Origin: Dimargaris cristalligena | Lineage: Eukaryota > Kickxellomycota > Dimargaritomycetes > Dimargaritales > Dimargaritaceae | DNA: 60,673 nt | Direction of reading: 5' to 3' | Assembly: GCA_027576995.1 (NCBI GenBank) | Contig: JANBQC010000095.1 | Coordinates: 1 to 60,673, forward strand | Program-made: the position numbers and the translations under genes | In this document: positions 35,130 to 45,290 of the stretch, in pieces | Numbering within the stretch: position 1 is the stretch's first letter | Layout of the letters: every line of letters begins with the position of its first letter | Notes under the pieces: model-generated | The model's database searches: none | Seen by the model: the letters and a program-made list of their open reading frames with translations, nothing else | Told to the model about the DNA's origin: nothing

Positions 35130-38025
35130 TCTGGGTACAAAGTGCTGGGGAGGAAGGATGAATAGCGAGGGGCGAAATGAATTGGGTATAGTAAAGAACG
35201 GTAAGTGAGTGGCCAAAATAATAATAATAGATAAGGGGTTTTTAAAACTGAAATTGGTAGAAGCGGATGTAGTTAATGAAAAGGGCCACCTCGCTACACC
35301 CGTACAATTTATAAAGACGTGTAGTGAGTCGGCACAAGTGAACGTAGAGCAACGACTATAAAGTGCTTTAGGGAGAGGCCACGATATTAAAGTTTAACGC
35401 AGCTAGAACAGGGCGGTGTTTACGTCGAGAGTGGGTGAAACCTGGGCAGTGGTTGCGCTTAGGCTAGCGCAAGTCGATCGTCGGGGGAATCTGGGACACA
35501 TCCCTGAGGAGAACATGGAGTTGATAGGTTGAATGACCCACCCAATGCCTCTATGATCTTCCCAACTCCGATAACCTAGGGAGGCTACCGAGGACTATAT
35601 ACCAGACGTAGGGGACCTCATCTGTAGCACCGTCAATGAACGCGTGTAACAAGTATAGGGGTCCTACTGGGGTAGCTTACCTTGCGTGTGGTTTATATAC
35701 AAATAATAGCGGGGCGGTTTAACTGAGAGTTAAGCGAGCGATGGACTTTAAAGACGCTGGACAACAAAAGGTAGGAAATGAGGGAGAGATTGAGTGGAGT
35801 AGCGAAAGAAAGAGAGTTGGTAATAGACCAATAAGGATATTTAAAAAGGGGCCGAATGCTCAGGAGTAAAAGAAAGTAGATGGGTATGGTATGGTTAGGT
35901 GTGGACTGTTGAAAAACGTTGGTGCGCTGGGCCAATAGACTCGCGAGAGAGGGGATCCTACTGGCAAAGTTAAGGGTTGGCGATTCACGACGCGTCGGAG
36001 CTGATCAATTTAACGAGAGTTGAACTGGGCTGGTAGAGGCGACTTTGGGTTAAGGCCGAGGAAAAAGGACCTTTGTCTGCTCTTTATTGTTTTAAGGTTT
36101 TAACTATGTAAAAAAAACCCTGTCAACTGGAAATAAATGTATATAAATAGAGAGAGTAAATTGGCACGGGCAAATACAGTGAACATGAAGGGGTTACATG
36201 GAAGGATTCATGGGCGGAACTACCCTTTCTATATATGACTATAGATAGGCGCCTATACCTACTGCCGGCTGTAGCGCAGTGCTGGTGTGGGAGGCCCATC
36301 TGCATGGCGTTAATTTGGAATGATCCTACAGCACACTCTATATAACAAGTACATTTCCCTTGGGCGATTCAGCACCATATTACCATGAAAGTAATGTGGG
36401 TTGGGTGTAGGTGAGAAGGATCATAGTGTTTTCCAAAAAGGACTGGCTACTGTCTGGAGGCCTGCAGAGGTATTTTGAGGCTGGATATTACCCAAAGAAA
36501 TAATGAGCCAACGCATTGACCTAGTGATGTCCAGTTATGGCCTTGGGCTGCTCCCGGGAACCGCATGCACACAGCCCAGGTACGCTCTACACCGCACACC
36601 CACCGCCATCAATTACTAACACCACGGTCATTCGAATAAGTCACGCAGATGTGTTCACCCAAGGCGATGGGTGCGGACTATCATCATAATCATCACTCTA
36701 CATTAATGAAGCCAGTTTAACAAGGCAGAGCCTGGGTCGATTTTAGAGTCGGGAAGCCATTAACCCACAACAACAACACATTGCCTCTCCAATGTAGACC
36801 CGTTCCGCACGTGCCGGATTCGGTAGCTTAGTTGGATTAGGCAATTGTATTTATAAAGCAAATACGAATACGAATGTGAATTGACGCGTCGGTTCATGTC
36901 AATTTCCGGTAGGGACCTCGCGGAGCACAGTCTCTGGAACCATTTAAGATATTATGAGAGACTATAGAGCGTCAATACAGGTGGGTGTGTAGGGGTGGTG
37001 GAAAAAATATAGCATCGAATACGAAGCTGCCTAGCGAGGGGGCTGGGTTGAAGTCCCAAGTGTTTACATAGTGATTAGGGGGCGGCGAGCAGCATTGATT
37101 AACCACCACGCGGGGCCTAATTATTATGATTATAAATAATGGGCGGGTGTCGGAAGGGGAAGTTGATACAATCACCCACTGCGAACTGGGCCGACAGAAT
37201 AGAGTGGTGCGGATGAAAAGGGGATTCGTGCGAGCGGTAAGGGGTATTTTAGTTAGCGCCGGCAAGGGTGAATGCGATGGTTCACGTGTAGGGGAGAGGA
37301 GGGATAAGGGATTAGAGAAGGGTAATGGTGTCAAGTGGCACTCCTTCGTTCAACCGCCCTAGGCCACCTCCATATCGAAACAGTCACATGAGAGTTGGTT
37401 AGATGTGAACCGGACGCGGTTGGCAGGGCCTTCCTCCGTGCCTGGGTTTGGACTGGACTAGGAGGGTGGTAAATAGGAGGCGGCGGAATCCCCAAGGAGG
37501 GCCAATCCTTAGGATACGAAGCCATCGACGGTTGGTGTGGTATTTTTATATATGTTGAGGGGCCCTCGCTGGATAATTGATTCAGAGGTGGTGTTCCACG
37601 ATGACGCTCTCCTTCGTACCAAGCCTTAGTGAGTAGAATAAGCGCAGGCCAGAAGCGGAAGAGGAGAGGAGGTGGATCCCTTCTAGCGGTGTGGTAAATA
37701 ACTAACCCACTGCTTAGTGGCTCTATATAGAGAGAGAGAGAGAACCCATGGTTAGGTTAGGGAGGCGTATCCGTGAAGATTGACCCAGTGATGGACGCGG
37801 CACAACCGATGGGAGGGTGGGGCCAGATTGGGAACAACCCCTCCCCTCAGCCGGCTGCAGGGGAATTAGACAACAAACCGCCTCGGGAAGGTGGACAGGA
37901 TGGGTGGTCTTGGTGTGACGGTCTCTTGGAGGTATAGCCCCTTCTCTCCTCCTCCTTGGCTGCCGGACCTAGCCGTTCTTTGTCGCCAGTTTCCCCCTCC
38001 CTCCTTCCTTCATAGGAGGGTGCCA

Positions 38026-38061
38026 ATATCAATGATATCAATGATATCAATAATATCAATA
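38026..38061. repeat. 9-bp tandem repeat (ATATCAATG/A)
   Basis: Four copies of ATATCAAT followed by G or A. It is non-coding as far as can be seen. Confidence 0.85.
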
Positions 38062-38518
38062 ATCACACCCTTTGACTAATTGGGCGCGGCGAGTCTACCC
38101 GTCGTACTCCTCTTTTCTCTGCTCTCCAATGGGAGGACCCCCACCACATCACACCTACAGGGAAGAAAAAATGGGTGGAAATAGGAATAGAGTTGGTGGG
38201 AACAAAAAGTACCAGCTACTATATCTGTTTTCCCCACCTCCTTCTTCCGGTTATTGGCCACAGCGACTTCCCTCTTTGTCCACGCCAACCACCCCTATTT
38301 ATAAGGTAAAACGGAACGGGTGGAAAAGAGGGTGGGCGGCTGTTTAGGCTGTAAACGCGTGTACCACCCTATTCCTCAGTCTCTCCTCCCTTCTTTCTCG
38401 TCCCGATAGAGGTATATGCTCCAATGAGCCTAGATGGGTGGGTCTCTGAATGTATGCTTTTCTTCTCCCCCTCCCCGTTTTGATTGATATCATCGTCCCC
38501 GTCGCACCTTCCGCTCCA

Positions 38519-38525
38519 TATAAAT
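38519..38525 (+). promoter_or_regulatory. TATA box
   Basis: TATAAAT is followed by pyrimidine-rich leader sequence and the ATG at 38755. It is the best promoter candidate for the acidic-protein gene and implies a leader of roughly 200 nt. Confidence 0.4.
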
Positions 38526-38754
38526 CCACCCTCCGCTCCGCTCCACCACGACCTCAACTCTTGTCGTTCTCTCGCCCATTTCTCTCTTGATATATATATA
38601 TATATATATCTATACATACATCTGCCATTTATTTGATCCACCCGTGTCTCTCTACGCGTCTCCCCTACCCTGCACTATCATCACCTCCCCCTACCATTCC
38701 ATTATTGGCTCAGCATCTCCCTCCACCCCCCTACATTAGTTTATATCCATCAGC

Positions 38755-39342
38755 ATGACCGTGGCCCAGGAAATCAGAACCACTATTGAGACCGTCGAGG
38801 TCGTCACTCCCAAGGACGCGTCCAACGCCACCACCACTGGCAAAACCACCGGGGGTAGCCACGACGAGAAGCTCGACGAATCCACTAACACCGAATCCGC
38901 CGATGCTGCTGCTGCTGCGGCGGTGACCACCAATACCACCACCGAATCCACCGATGCGGATACCGAGCGTGCGACTAAGCGTGCCAAGAGCGACCATGTC
39001 GAAGCCAAGTCCGCGGAATCGGAAGCGGCGTCGACGCTAGCCCCCACTGGTATGGCGGCCGGGGATGATTCCGTGGGTGTCGAAATTTCCGAGACCCTCG
39101 CCTTACTCAAAGACGACGGGGACGACTACAACGAAGAAGAAGACGACGACTACGAATTGGATGCCACCGCCGAGGAGGTCCTCGATGACGAGGAAGAGGA
39201 GGATGAAGGTGAATACGATGATGATGAGGACGACGACGAGGAGGATTTGGACGGCGAAATCGAAGATGTCGATTACGCCGATGAAGAAGATGCCGAAGAG
39301 CAGATTGATTCCATTGACCAGCACGAGGCTGATAAGGCTTAA
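38755..39342 (+). CDS. Highly acidic protein, unknown
   Basis: 195-aa single exon. The first half is Thr/Ala/Ser-rich (TTTGKTTGGSHDEK...) with a possible nuclear signal (ERATKRAKSDH). From about residue 115 it is dominated by Asp and Glu with scattered Tyr (DDDYELDATAEEVLDDEEEE and following), ending EADKA. No enzyme motif, signal peptide or membrane segment is seen. The acidic C-terminus with an upstream basic patch resembles histone chaperones or prothymosin-like nuclear proteins in composition only. The frame has third-position G/C preference like its neighbours, a clean ATG (CAGCATGA) and a TATA-bearing promoter, so it is likely real. Confidence 0.7.
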   Translation: MTVAQEIRTTIETVEVVTPKDASNATTTGKTTGGSHDEKLDESTNTESADAAAAAAVTTNTTTESTDADTERATKRAKSDHVEAKSAESEAASTLAPTGMAAGDDSVGVEISETLALLKDDGDDYNEEEDDDYELDATAEEVLDDEEEEDEGEYDDDEDDDEEDLDGEIEDVDYADEEDAEEQIDSIDQHEADKA

Positions 39343-40287
39343 AAGGGATCGGGTCCATAATCTCTCTCCCCCATACCTGACCTTTTTCTCCTCGAAATCC
39401 CTCTCCTCCCTGTGGATGGTATCTAATAATCCCTGTCGTTGCTGTCATCATCCCCTTCTTTTCTCCAACTTACTGCCTCCACATGCTCTCTCGCTATACT
39501 ATTAACTCGCTCCGTTCTATCATTCCCATTATGTGGGCTGCCCTGGTTGTGTTTTCCCCGCTCCTTCTATTTTTCGTTCTTTGAATCGTTTATAACCGTT
39601 ATCTTCATGTGTCCTGTACTCAAATCCTGTCTATGTACCGTAAATACGTATTTTCCTCCACCACCTCACGCTCCCCAATCTTTATTTTGGCCTACCCCTT
39701 TTCTATCTGGCAATAAAAAGACGGTAAACACCTTTTATTCTCTCGCATATGAGCATAGTATGCACTCTTATTATGAGATATGTATAGTATTCATGAGCGG
39801 CGAGTGGCGGCAACAACAGCTGGTGGTCACTTGGCCTGTCTAACCATCGTACAATCCCTTTGCTAAGATAGAGGGATGAGAGGAGGGGGAGTGATAAGAC
39901 TCCTTCCGTAATTGCTTCAACAGGAGATACCAATCATATATATATATATATATNNNNNNNNNNATAGGGATGTGCTGAGTGTCACTTATAAGACTAATTG
40001 CTTCATATTTTCAACAAGATATAAAAAAAATATATATATATATATATATATCAAAGATGGGGGTTTATTTAGGGGAAAATAGGCCAGGTTGTTTGCTTCT
40101 ATGAATCTAAGCGCATTCGTTTAGAGAGACTAACCAGCCAGCCAGCAAGAGCAGATGGGGGGGCAGCAACTGCACAGTCCGAGGGAGGGGTAAATATGTA
40201 TTAAAAGAAAAAAAATGGGGAGATTGTGTCAGACGAGAGCCCACAACGCAGTTGAGCTGAGCTAAGCCGAGGAGTGGTATGATGTAT
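39343..40287. other. 3'-3' intergenic region with TA repeats and a small gap
   Basis: Contains TA microsatellites at 39936-39953 and 40031-40051, and a 10-N gap at 39954-39963 inside the first. No gene is supported; frames at 39439-39933 overlap on both strands. Confidence 0.55.
39936..40051. repeat. Two TA microsatellites with a 10-N gap
   Basis: TA runs at 39936-39953 and 40031-40051. The N stretch at 39954-39963 follows the first without a break, so its true length is probably unresolved repeat. Confidence 0.85.
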
Positions 40288-40539
40288 TTAGAAGCGGTCG
40301 CGGTTCCACGAGCGAGCGAAGTCGTGGCTGACGGACATGAGTTTGGCGTTCTCGTCCTGCTTAATGTGCAGCCAGGGGTAGGGGTTGTTCTTCTTGTCCC
40401 AGGCGACTTCGGGGCCGCGGGCCAGACGGGTCAAGTACCAGCCGGCACCACCCACGGCGAAGGTCATGATACCGATGATGGGAAGCACCTCGACGGCGTA
40501 CCAGCGCTTCAGGAACTGTTGCATGGCGGGGGAAGTCAT
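40288..40539 (-). CDS. NDUFA4/MLRQ-like respiratory subunit
   Basis: 83 aa, single exon from the ATG at 40537-40539. It has a short N-terminus (MTSPAMQQFLKRWYAVEV), one membrane helix (about 18-40, LPIIGIMTFAVGGAGWYLTRLA) and the family tail RGPEVAWDKKNNPYPW, then KLMSVSHDF. The pattern of one helix, P-[ED]-V-x-W-[DN], N-P-x-P-W and VxxDF is that of the NADH-ubiquinone reductase complex 1 MLRQ family (NDUFA4). This protein is found with complex I or complex IV of the inner mitochondrial membrane. Length is normal (about 80 aa). Which complex it joins in this organism cannot be told from sequence. Confidence 0.87.
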   Translation of the reverse strand: MTSPAMQQFLKRWYAVEVLPIIGIMTFAVGGAGWYLTRLARGPEVAWDKKNNPYPWLHIKQDENAKLMSVSHDFARSWNRDRF

Positions 40540-42122
40540 GGTGAAAAAGGTGGACAGTTGTTGGATGGGGAGAGATAGAGGGAGGGAGGGTGGGATGGGA
40601 TCCAAGCAAGGGGACAACAACAAAGCGGGAAACGCTGGGTTAAATAAGAACGGAATAGGCAAGTAGAGAATGCGTTGCTGGGCTATCTTTTCACAAGCGG
40701 GAGGGGGAGTGTGGGGTCTTTATAGGGTGTCGTTTTTTTTTCTTTACCTCGGCTTGGGGTGTGGTTGTTGGGACACTCTTGAACTTGATTGGGGCGGTGG
40801 AAGGGCCATGTTGTACAGTAGGCTTGATTGGAACGGCACGGCAGCCCCTTGTGGTGGTGAAAAGGGTATATGTGGCCTATTATATTTCGGATTCCATGTA
40901 TGCGCATACAAGGAGAGTATGCTACTACTTATCTGTTGAGAAGAGGAATAGTATATAATCTCTACTTTCTTCTTCAGTGGCCCAGTTCCCCGTGGATGGG
41001 ATTTTATTTTTGCTTATCCCGCACAGATTGAAGTCCCATTGGTGGTGCTGCTATGTATGCGAATTCCATACGGTGATTGGCCCGGATAGGCTGTTCGGCT
41101 ATGGCGGTGGTGGCTCAGATTGGTCGTCGTCATCCGCGCCCATCTGCTTTGTGCGTATGTGCATACCGTATAAAAATAGATGCTGGCAACCGAGGTTAGG
41201 GCAAGCAGTCACCGGAGGCCCCCCATGCTGCCCAGCCCGCTGGGTCCATGTGATAAGTGCGATCCGGCAATCGAAAGCCGGCGAATGAATGGGTAATGCG
41301 ACAATAAACAATATTGCTAGATCCAGAGGCGGCCCGATTAAAGAGTACGTGTTGAGAGGATACTCGATCATTAGTCCACTCTCATCTCATATCCCCCCCT
41401 ATAGCACGGGGCATCTACTGACAATTACCGCCCGTAGTTTGCATACGTGGTAAATATCAGGTTGTTAGGAAAATGGGGTTATTTAATCTCTCGCGAGGAT
41501 TTTATTTATTAACGGTAATTCAACTAAACAGGGTCATAACTAACCCAATTCCCGAACATATTAGCAGTACTTAATATTTCACTACTCTCCTCCCACGGCC
41601 GACTCGCTTTGTAAACATAATGTAAAAACAATCCATGTTCGGCCAACCACCAGTCACACCATCGGCGTGGCCGCCTATTGGTTCCACACCGACTGTGACC
41701 TTCCTCCTCTTTCCGGGTCTCTAAATAGCGACTAGCAGTTACCCACTCCTTCTATACTAAAACCTAGAGAAGAGAGAGCCTACGTTAGGCCCAAACACTA
41801 CCACAAACCACCCACTTCCTACAAAGATACCAGGTTGTATTATGAATCATTAGTTTTAGCGAGTTTTGTAATCTAGCATAGAAAAGCCTGGTTGCCGCAT
41901 ATACTTACGCATACCCTCTATTCACTTGAGTGAATGCCACCACCCCGTATCGCTTTATATACCAGGTATTGATTAATTCCCTCTGCCTTATATCTGCCTT
42001 TCTCCTTTTCCTTCCCTTCCTTGCTCTTCTGTTCCCCAGTCTACTTCTCTTTTCTCTTCCAACTCCGCATCCGAACCCACCTTCCTCCACCTCCACCACC
42101 TCCTCCCCACTATCCCACCACC
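40540..42122. other. Divergent intergenic region
   Basis: About 1.6 kb holding the promoters of the NDUFA4-like gene and the cystathionine lyase gene. A TATATA box is at 41956-41961, about 165 bp before the lyase ATG. No exon recognised. Confidence 0.5.
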
Positions 42123-43391
42123 ATGACCAACCTTCTCACTCCGGAACCCAACTCGCCCTCCCTCAATCCCGTCAAACGGTACCGCCCTGCGACCGAACTC
42201 GTCTATATTGACACCTCCGCCACCGACATCTGCGGTCGGACCGGTCCGGGCTCCACCATCCGCGACCCTTACAATGCCGCCTCCGTGCCCATTTACCAAA
42301 CCGCCACCTTCAAGCAACCGAGCGCCAGCGGCAGCGGTGAGTACGACTACTCCCGCTCCGGCAACCCGACCCGCTCCCATGTCGAATCCCACCTCGCCAA
42401 AATTATGCACGCCCAGCGCGCCTTTGTCGTGAGTTCCGGCATGAGTGCCCTGGACGTGATTCTGCGTCTGGTCAAGGCCGGCGAGGCTATCATTGCGGGC
42501 GACGATTTGTACGGCGGGACCAACCGTCTGCTGGGGTACCTAGGTACCCACGGGGGAGTGACCACCCACCACGTCGATACGACCGACCCCCTCCGCATCA
42601 TCGAGGCCCTCGACCCCGAACGGACCCGTATGGTTTTGTTGGAAACCCCCACCAACCCCATGATTAAGATTGCTGACATCCCCACCATTGCTGACTTGGT
42701 CCACAAACACTGTCCCCGCGCCCTGGTCGTCGTGGATAATACCATGATGTCCCCCTACCTCCAGCGTCCCCTCGATCTCGGTGCCGATATCGTATACCAT
42801 TCGGGTACCAAGTATCTGAGCGGTCACCACGATTTGATGGCCGGCGTCATTGGCGCTAAAACGAACGCCGTGGCTGACCAACTCTACCACGTTATCAACG
42901 CGACCGGCTGCGGGCTCAGCCCCTTTGATTCCTGGCTGCTGCTCCGGGGCGTCAAAACCCTGGCCGTCCGCATGGAAAAGCAGCAGGCCAACGCCGTCCT
43001 AATTTCCGACTACCTTATTCGGCGGGGCTTCCGCGTCCACTACCCGGGTAACCCAAGCCACCCCCAATACGCCCTCCATAAGTCTATGGCCTCCGGACCC
43101 GGTGCCGTGCTCAGTTTCGAAACCGGCCAGGTGGAGATGAGCGAACGCATAGTCGAAGCCACCAAACTGTGGGGTATCAGCGTGAGTTTCGGCTGTGTCA
43201 ATTCGCTCATTAGTATGCCCTGTCAGATGTCCCATGCCAGTATTCCCGCCCATGTGCGACAACAGCGGGCTTTGCCCGAGGACCTTATTCGCTTGTGCGT
43301 CGGTATTGAAGATCCCGAGGATTTGCTGGAGGACTTGGAAAATGCCCTGGTCTCAGCCGGTGCTCTTCCCAACCAGCCCATGGATCTGTAA
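42123..43391 (+). CDS. STR3: Cystathionine beta-lyase (PLP enzyme)
   Basis: 422 aa, single exon. A trans-sulfuration enzyme of the Cys/Met-metabolism PLP family. Conserved blocks: NAASVPIYQTATFKQ, YDYSRSGNPTR (phosphate binding from the partner subunit), FVVSSGMSALDVILRLVKAG, DDLYGGTNRLL, LLETPTNPMIKI, VVVDNTMMSPYLQRPLDLGADIV, and the PLP lysine Lys230 in HSGTKYLSGHHDLMAG. The C-terminal domain ends with IRLCVGIEDPEDLLEDLENAL. The sequence KYLSGHHDLMAGV and the N-terminal spacing fit cystathionine beta-lyase (cystathionine to homocysteine, pyruvate and ammonia) better than gamma-synthase or gamma-lyase, but specificity is inferred. The ATG at 42123 (CACCATGA) is in strong context, and an upstream in-frame extension lacks ATG. 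Confidence 0.92.
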   Translation: MTNLLTPEPNSPSLNPVKRYRPATELVYIDTSATDICGRTGPGSTIRDPYNAASVPIYQTATFKQPSASGSGEYDYSRSGNPTRSHVESHLAKIMHAQRAFVVSSGMSALDVILRLVKAGEAIIAGDDLYGGTNRLLGYLGTHGGVTTHHVDTTDPLRIIEALDPERTRMVLLETPTNPMIKIADIPTIADLVHKHCPRALVVVDNTMMSPYLQRPLDLGADIVYHSGTKYLSGHHDLMAGVIGAKTNAVADQLYHVINATGCGLSPFDSWLLLRGVKTLAVRMEKQQANAVLISDYLIRRGFRVHYPGNPSHPQYALHKSMASGPGAVLSFETGQVEMSERIVEATKLWGISVSFGCVNSLISMPCQMSHASIPAHVRQQRALPEDLIRLCVGIEDPEDLLEDLENALVSAGALPNQPMDL

Positions 43392-43661
43392 TTTGTCAGT
43401 CATAGCAGCAGGCTTTGATCACCCCATTTACTATATATACCCCTGCTTTTTATTTCATTTTTATTTTTTGTTTTGGTTAGTCCACCACCCCCTCCCCCAC
43501 ATCTTACCATATCCACACATCTTCCCCCCAACCTTCTTGCCTTTCAAAAGGATGGCCGACTTTCCCACCGGCCCTATATTATTATTTTTATATTTAGCCA
43601 TTCAATCATTATATTTACTACTTCAATGAAAGAGACATTTGAATCCGGACAATACTTCCTC

Positions 43662-43667
43662 AATAAA
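43662..43667 (+). terminator. Polyadenylation signal of the lyase gene
   Basis: AATAAA lies about 270 nt after the stop codon, followed by T-rich sequence. It is a reasonable 3'-end signal. Confidence 0.45.
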
Positions 43668-43743
43668 ATTTGATTCCCCTTTTCAAGGTTATTCAATAAC
43701 CTTTAATTTAGATTTGGATTTTTATCTTTATTAAAAAACAAAA

Positions 43744-43770
43744 CAGGGCAGGGCAGTATACCCTACCCTG
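43744..43770. other. Hairpin between convergent genes
   Basis: CAGGGCAGGG and CCCTACCCTG can pair over 10 bp with one mismatch across a 7-nt loop. It sits between two 3' ends, where it could help stop transcription; that role is a guess. Confidence 0.5.
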
Positions 43771-44009
43771 TATCAACACCGCCTAGCAATTTACAAGAAG
43801 TGCTCTAGAGCCATGGACATGCATGGAAATGTAGTCACTATAAAACATACATATACGGGTCGACAAGTACACGCCACACGAGGGAGGGTGAGTGTTACAC
43901 TATAATGCCAAAGCATACATCAATTAATATCCCATACTAAAGGGTGCCTACATCTTTACTAACCAAAGCCAACCACCACACAGCACCCTCACCCTCACTT
44001 GCCGCTTAA

Positions 44010-45290
44010 TTATTTGCGCTTGTCGGTTTCTTCGGAAGCGGGGTCGTCCAAAATACTATCCACGGGCATACCGGGGTACGTGGTACTGGGGAACAGATAC
44101 AAATAGGCCACAAACCAGTAGAGGAACCCAAAGATCAAGCCGGTGAATTTCTCACGGATACTATGGTAAAAAGTAGCCGTTACCACCAGCATGGTGTACC
44201 AGAGGACAATAAAAGTCACAACCAGGGCCGCGGTGAGGCGGCGGGTCCAGTCGGGGTGGAACGAGGCGAAAGAGGGTAAAGTGATGGTGAAGAGGTAGGG
44301 CGACAGTTCCTCCCATAGAAAAAGGGAGGCATGGACTAACAGCATACAGTGTCCCGAAATATCATGCCCTCCGGTCCAGGTACCGCGGGCCCGCCGGCAT
44401 TGTGCGTAGCTGAAAATCGCGTCCGCATTCCATTGGGTGGTTGATTCACCAGCACCAAAACCGTCAAGGTCGTTGTTACTATTAGCGGTGGCGGCACACC
44501 GTCCCCCACTCCCCACGAATACGCGGTCAAAGAAGGAGGGACCGAATGCCCATTGGGTCAGCAAATACCAGTACAGGGTGGCCATACCCCAGCGTAAGGC
44601 GAACCGGGGCCACGTTCCCGGTAGCCGCCGGTTAATCACCACCAGGACATATGTAAAGAACACCGCGGTGGTCCAGGCCCAGCCCCATTTGGCGAAAATA
44701 CGGTTAAGGGGGTTGCGTTTGTCGGCGAAGAACAGGAGTAGGTACTGGGTCCAAGCGGTTTGGGCGGCGGTGAGTCGGATATTTAGAAGAGGGTCGATGG
44801 GGGGATGGCTGCCGACCGTTGAATCTAATTTATGAAGGGTACCACCTGCCGCTCCACCACCATGGCTATTATCGGCCGTCCGTAGCACCCCGTGAGCACC
44901 CGGAGCAGCATGGGCTAAGGTTTGCTCTAGATTAGTGGCGAATTGGTCCAAGACGAACCATTCCTTGAGAACGGTACCGATGAGGACGGTGAAACCGAAG
45001 AGAATGGCTAGGCCAGTACCGGATATGAGAATGTTGCGGGTGGCTCGTTCGCGTCGGGACAGGGTGCGAGTGACCGCGGGGGGCGAAGGAGGTGAAGTAT
45101 AGACCGGCAGGGTGGTGGTGGTGGGTTTGGGATTGGGGCTGGGGGTGGGGGCAGGGGGGAACGACGAAGGAGACGCAGTGACGGTAGGTACGAAAGAAGG
45201 GTTGCCCTCGCCAAGGGGGTCGACGACCTGGAATTTAGGAGGAGGCTCGTTAGAGGGGGGTTCGGGGGAGGTTGCTGGCCTTGGCGACAT
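44010..45290 (-). CDS. FIT/SCS3 family ER acyl-CoA diphosphatase (lipid droplet biogenesis)
   Basis: 426 aa, single exon. A proline-rich cytosolic N-terminus (about 1-75) precedes roughly six membrane helices. The two catalytic signatures of FIT2/Scs3 are present: GGHDISGHCMLLVHASLFLWEE with His314, and VVTATFYHSIREKFTG with His376. The last helix region LYWFVAYLYLFPSTTYPGMP matches the family end. FIT proteins are lipid-phosphatase-like ER enzymes that cleave acyl-CoA on the lumenal side and keep ER and lipid-droplet budding normal. Two insertions enlarge the lumenal loops (one Gly/Ser/Asn-rich near 270-290). The family call is firm from the paired histidine motifs; SCS3-like or YFT2-like status cannot be decided. 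Confidence 0.88.
   Translation of the reverse strand: MSPRPATSPEPPSNEPPPKFQVVDPLGEGNPSFVPTVTASPSSFPPAPTPSPNPKPTTTTLPVYTSPPSPPAVTRTLSRRERATRNILISGTGLAILFGFTVLIGTVLKEWFVLDQFATNLEQTLAHAAPGAHGVLRTADNSHGGGAAGGTLHKLDSTVGSHPPIDPLLNIRLTAAQTAWTQYLLLFFADKRNPLNRIFAKWGWAWTTAVFFTYVLVVINRRLPGTWPRFALRWGMATLYWYLLTQWAFGPSFFDRVFVGSGGRCAATANSNNDLDGFGAGESTTQWNADAIFSYAQCRRARGTWTGGHDISGHCMLLVHASLFLWEELSPYLFTITLPSFASFHPDWTRRLTAALVVTFIVLWYTMLVVTATFYHSIREKFTGLIFGFLYWFVAYLYLFPSTTYPGMPVDSILDDPASEETDKRK

Larger units (their letters stand above)
35130..38754. other. Long gene-free region with simple repeats
   Basis: 3.6 kb without a convincing exon. It contains a GA run (37729-37743), a 9-bp tandem repeat (38026-38061), a TA microsatellite (38590-38609) and several TATA-like boxes. 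The left end is the HP1 promoter; the right end is the promoter and about 200-nt leader of the acidic-protein gene. The many short frames lack domains and paired splice sites. A short or non-coding RNA gene cannot be excluded. Confidence 0.5.

Noticed and set aside
35217..38600. Numerous short frames in the 3.6-kb empty stretch
   Set aside because: All are short, overlap on opposite strands, lack domains and paired splice sites, and run through microsatellites.
39103..39451. Minus-strand and shifted frames across the acidic-protein gene
   Set aside because: Long Asp/Glu codon runs read as Leu/Val/Ile or His/Arg in other frames; composition explains them.
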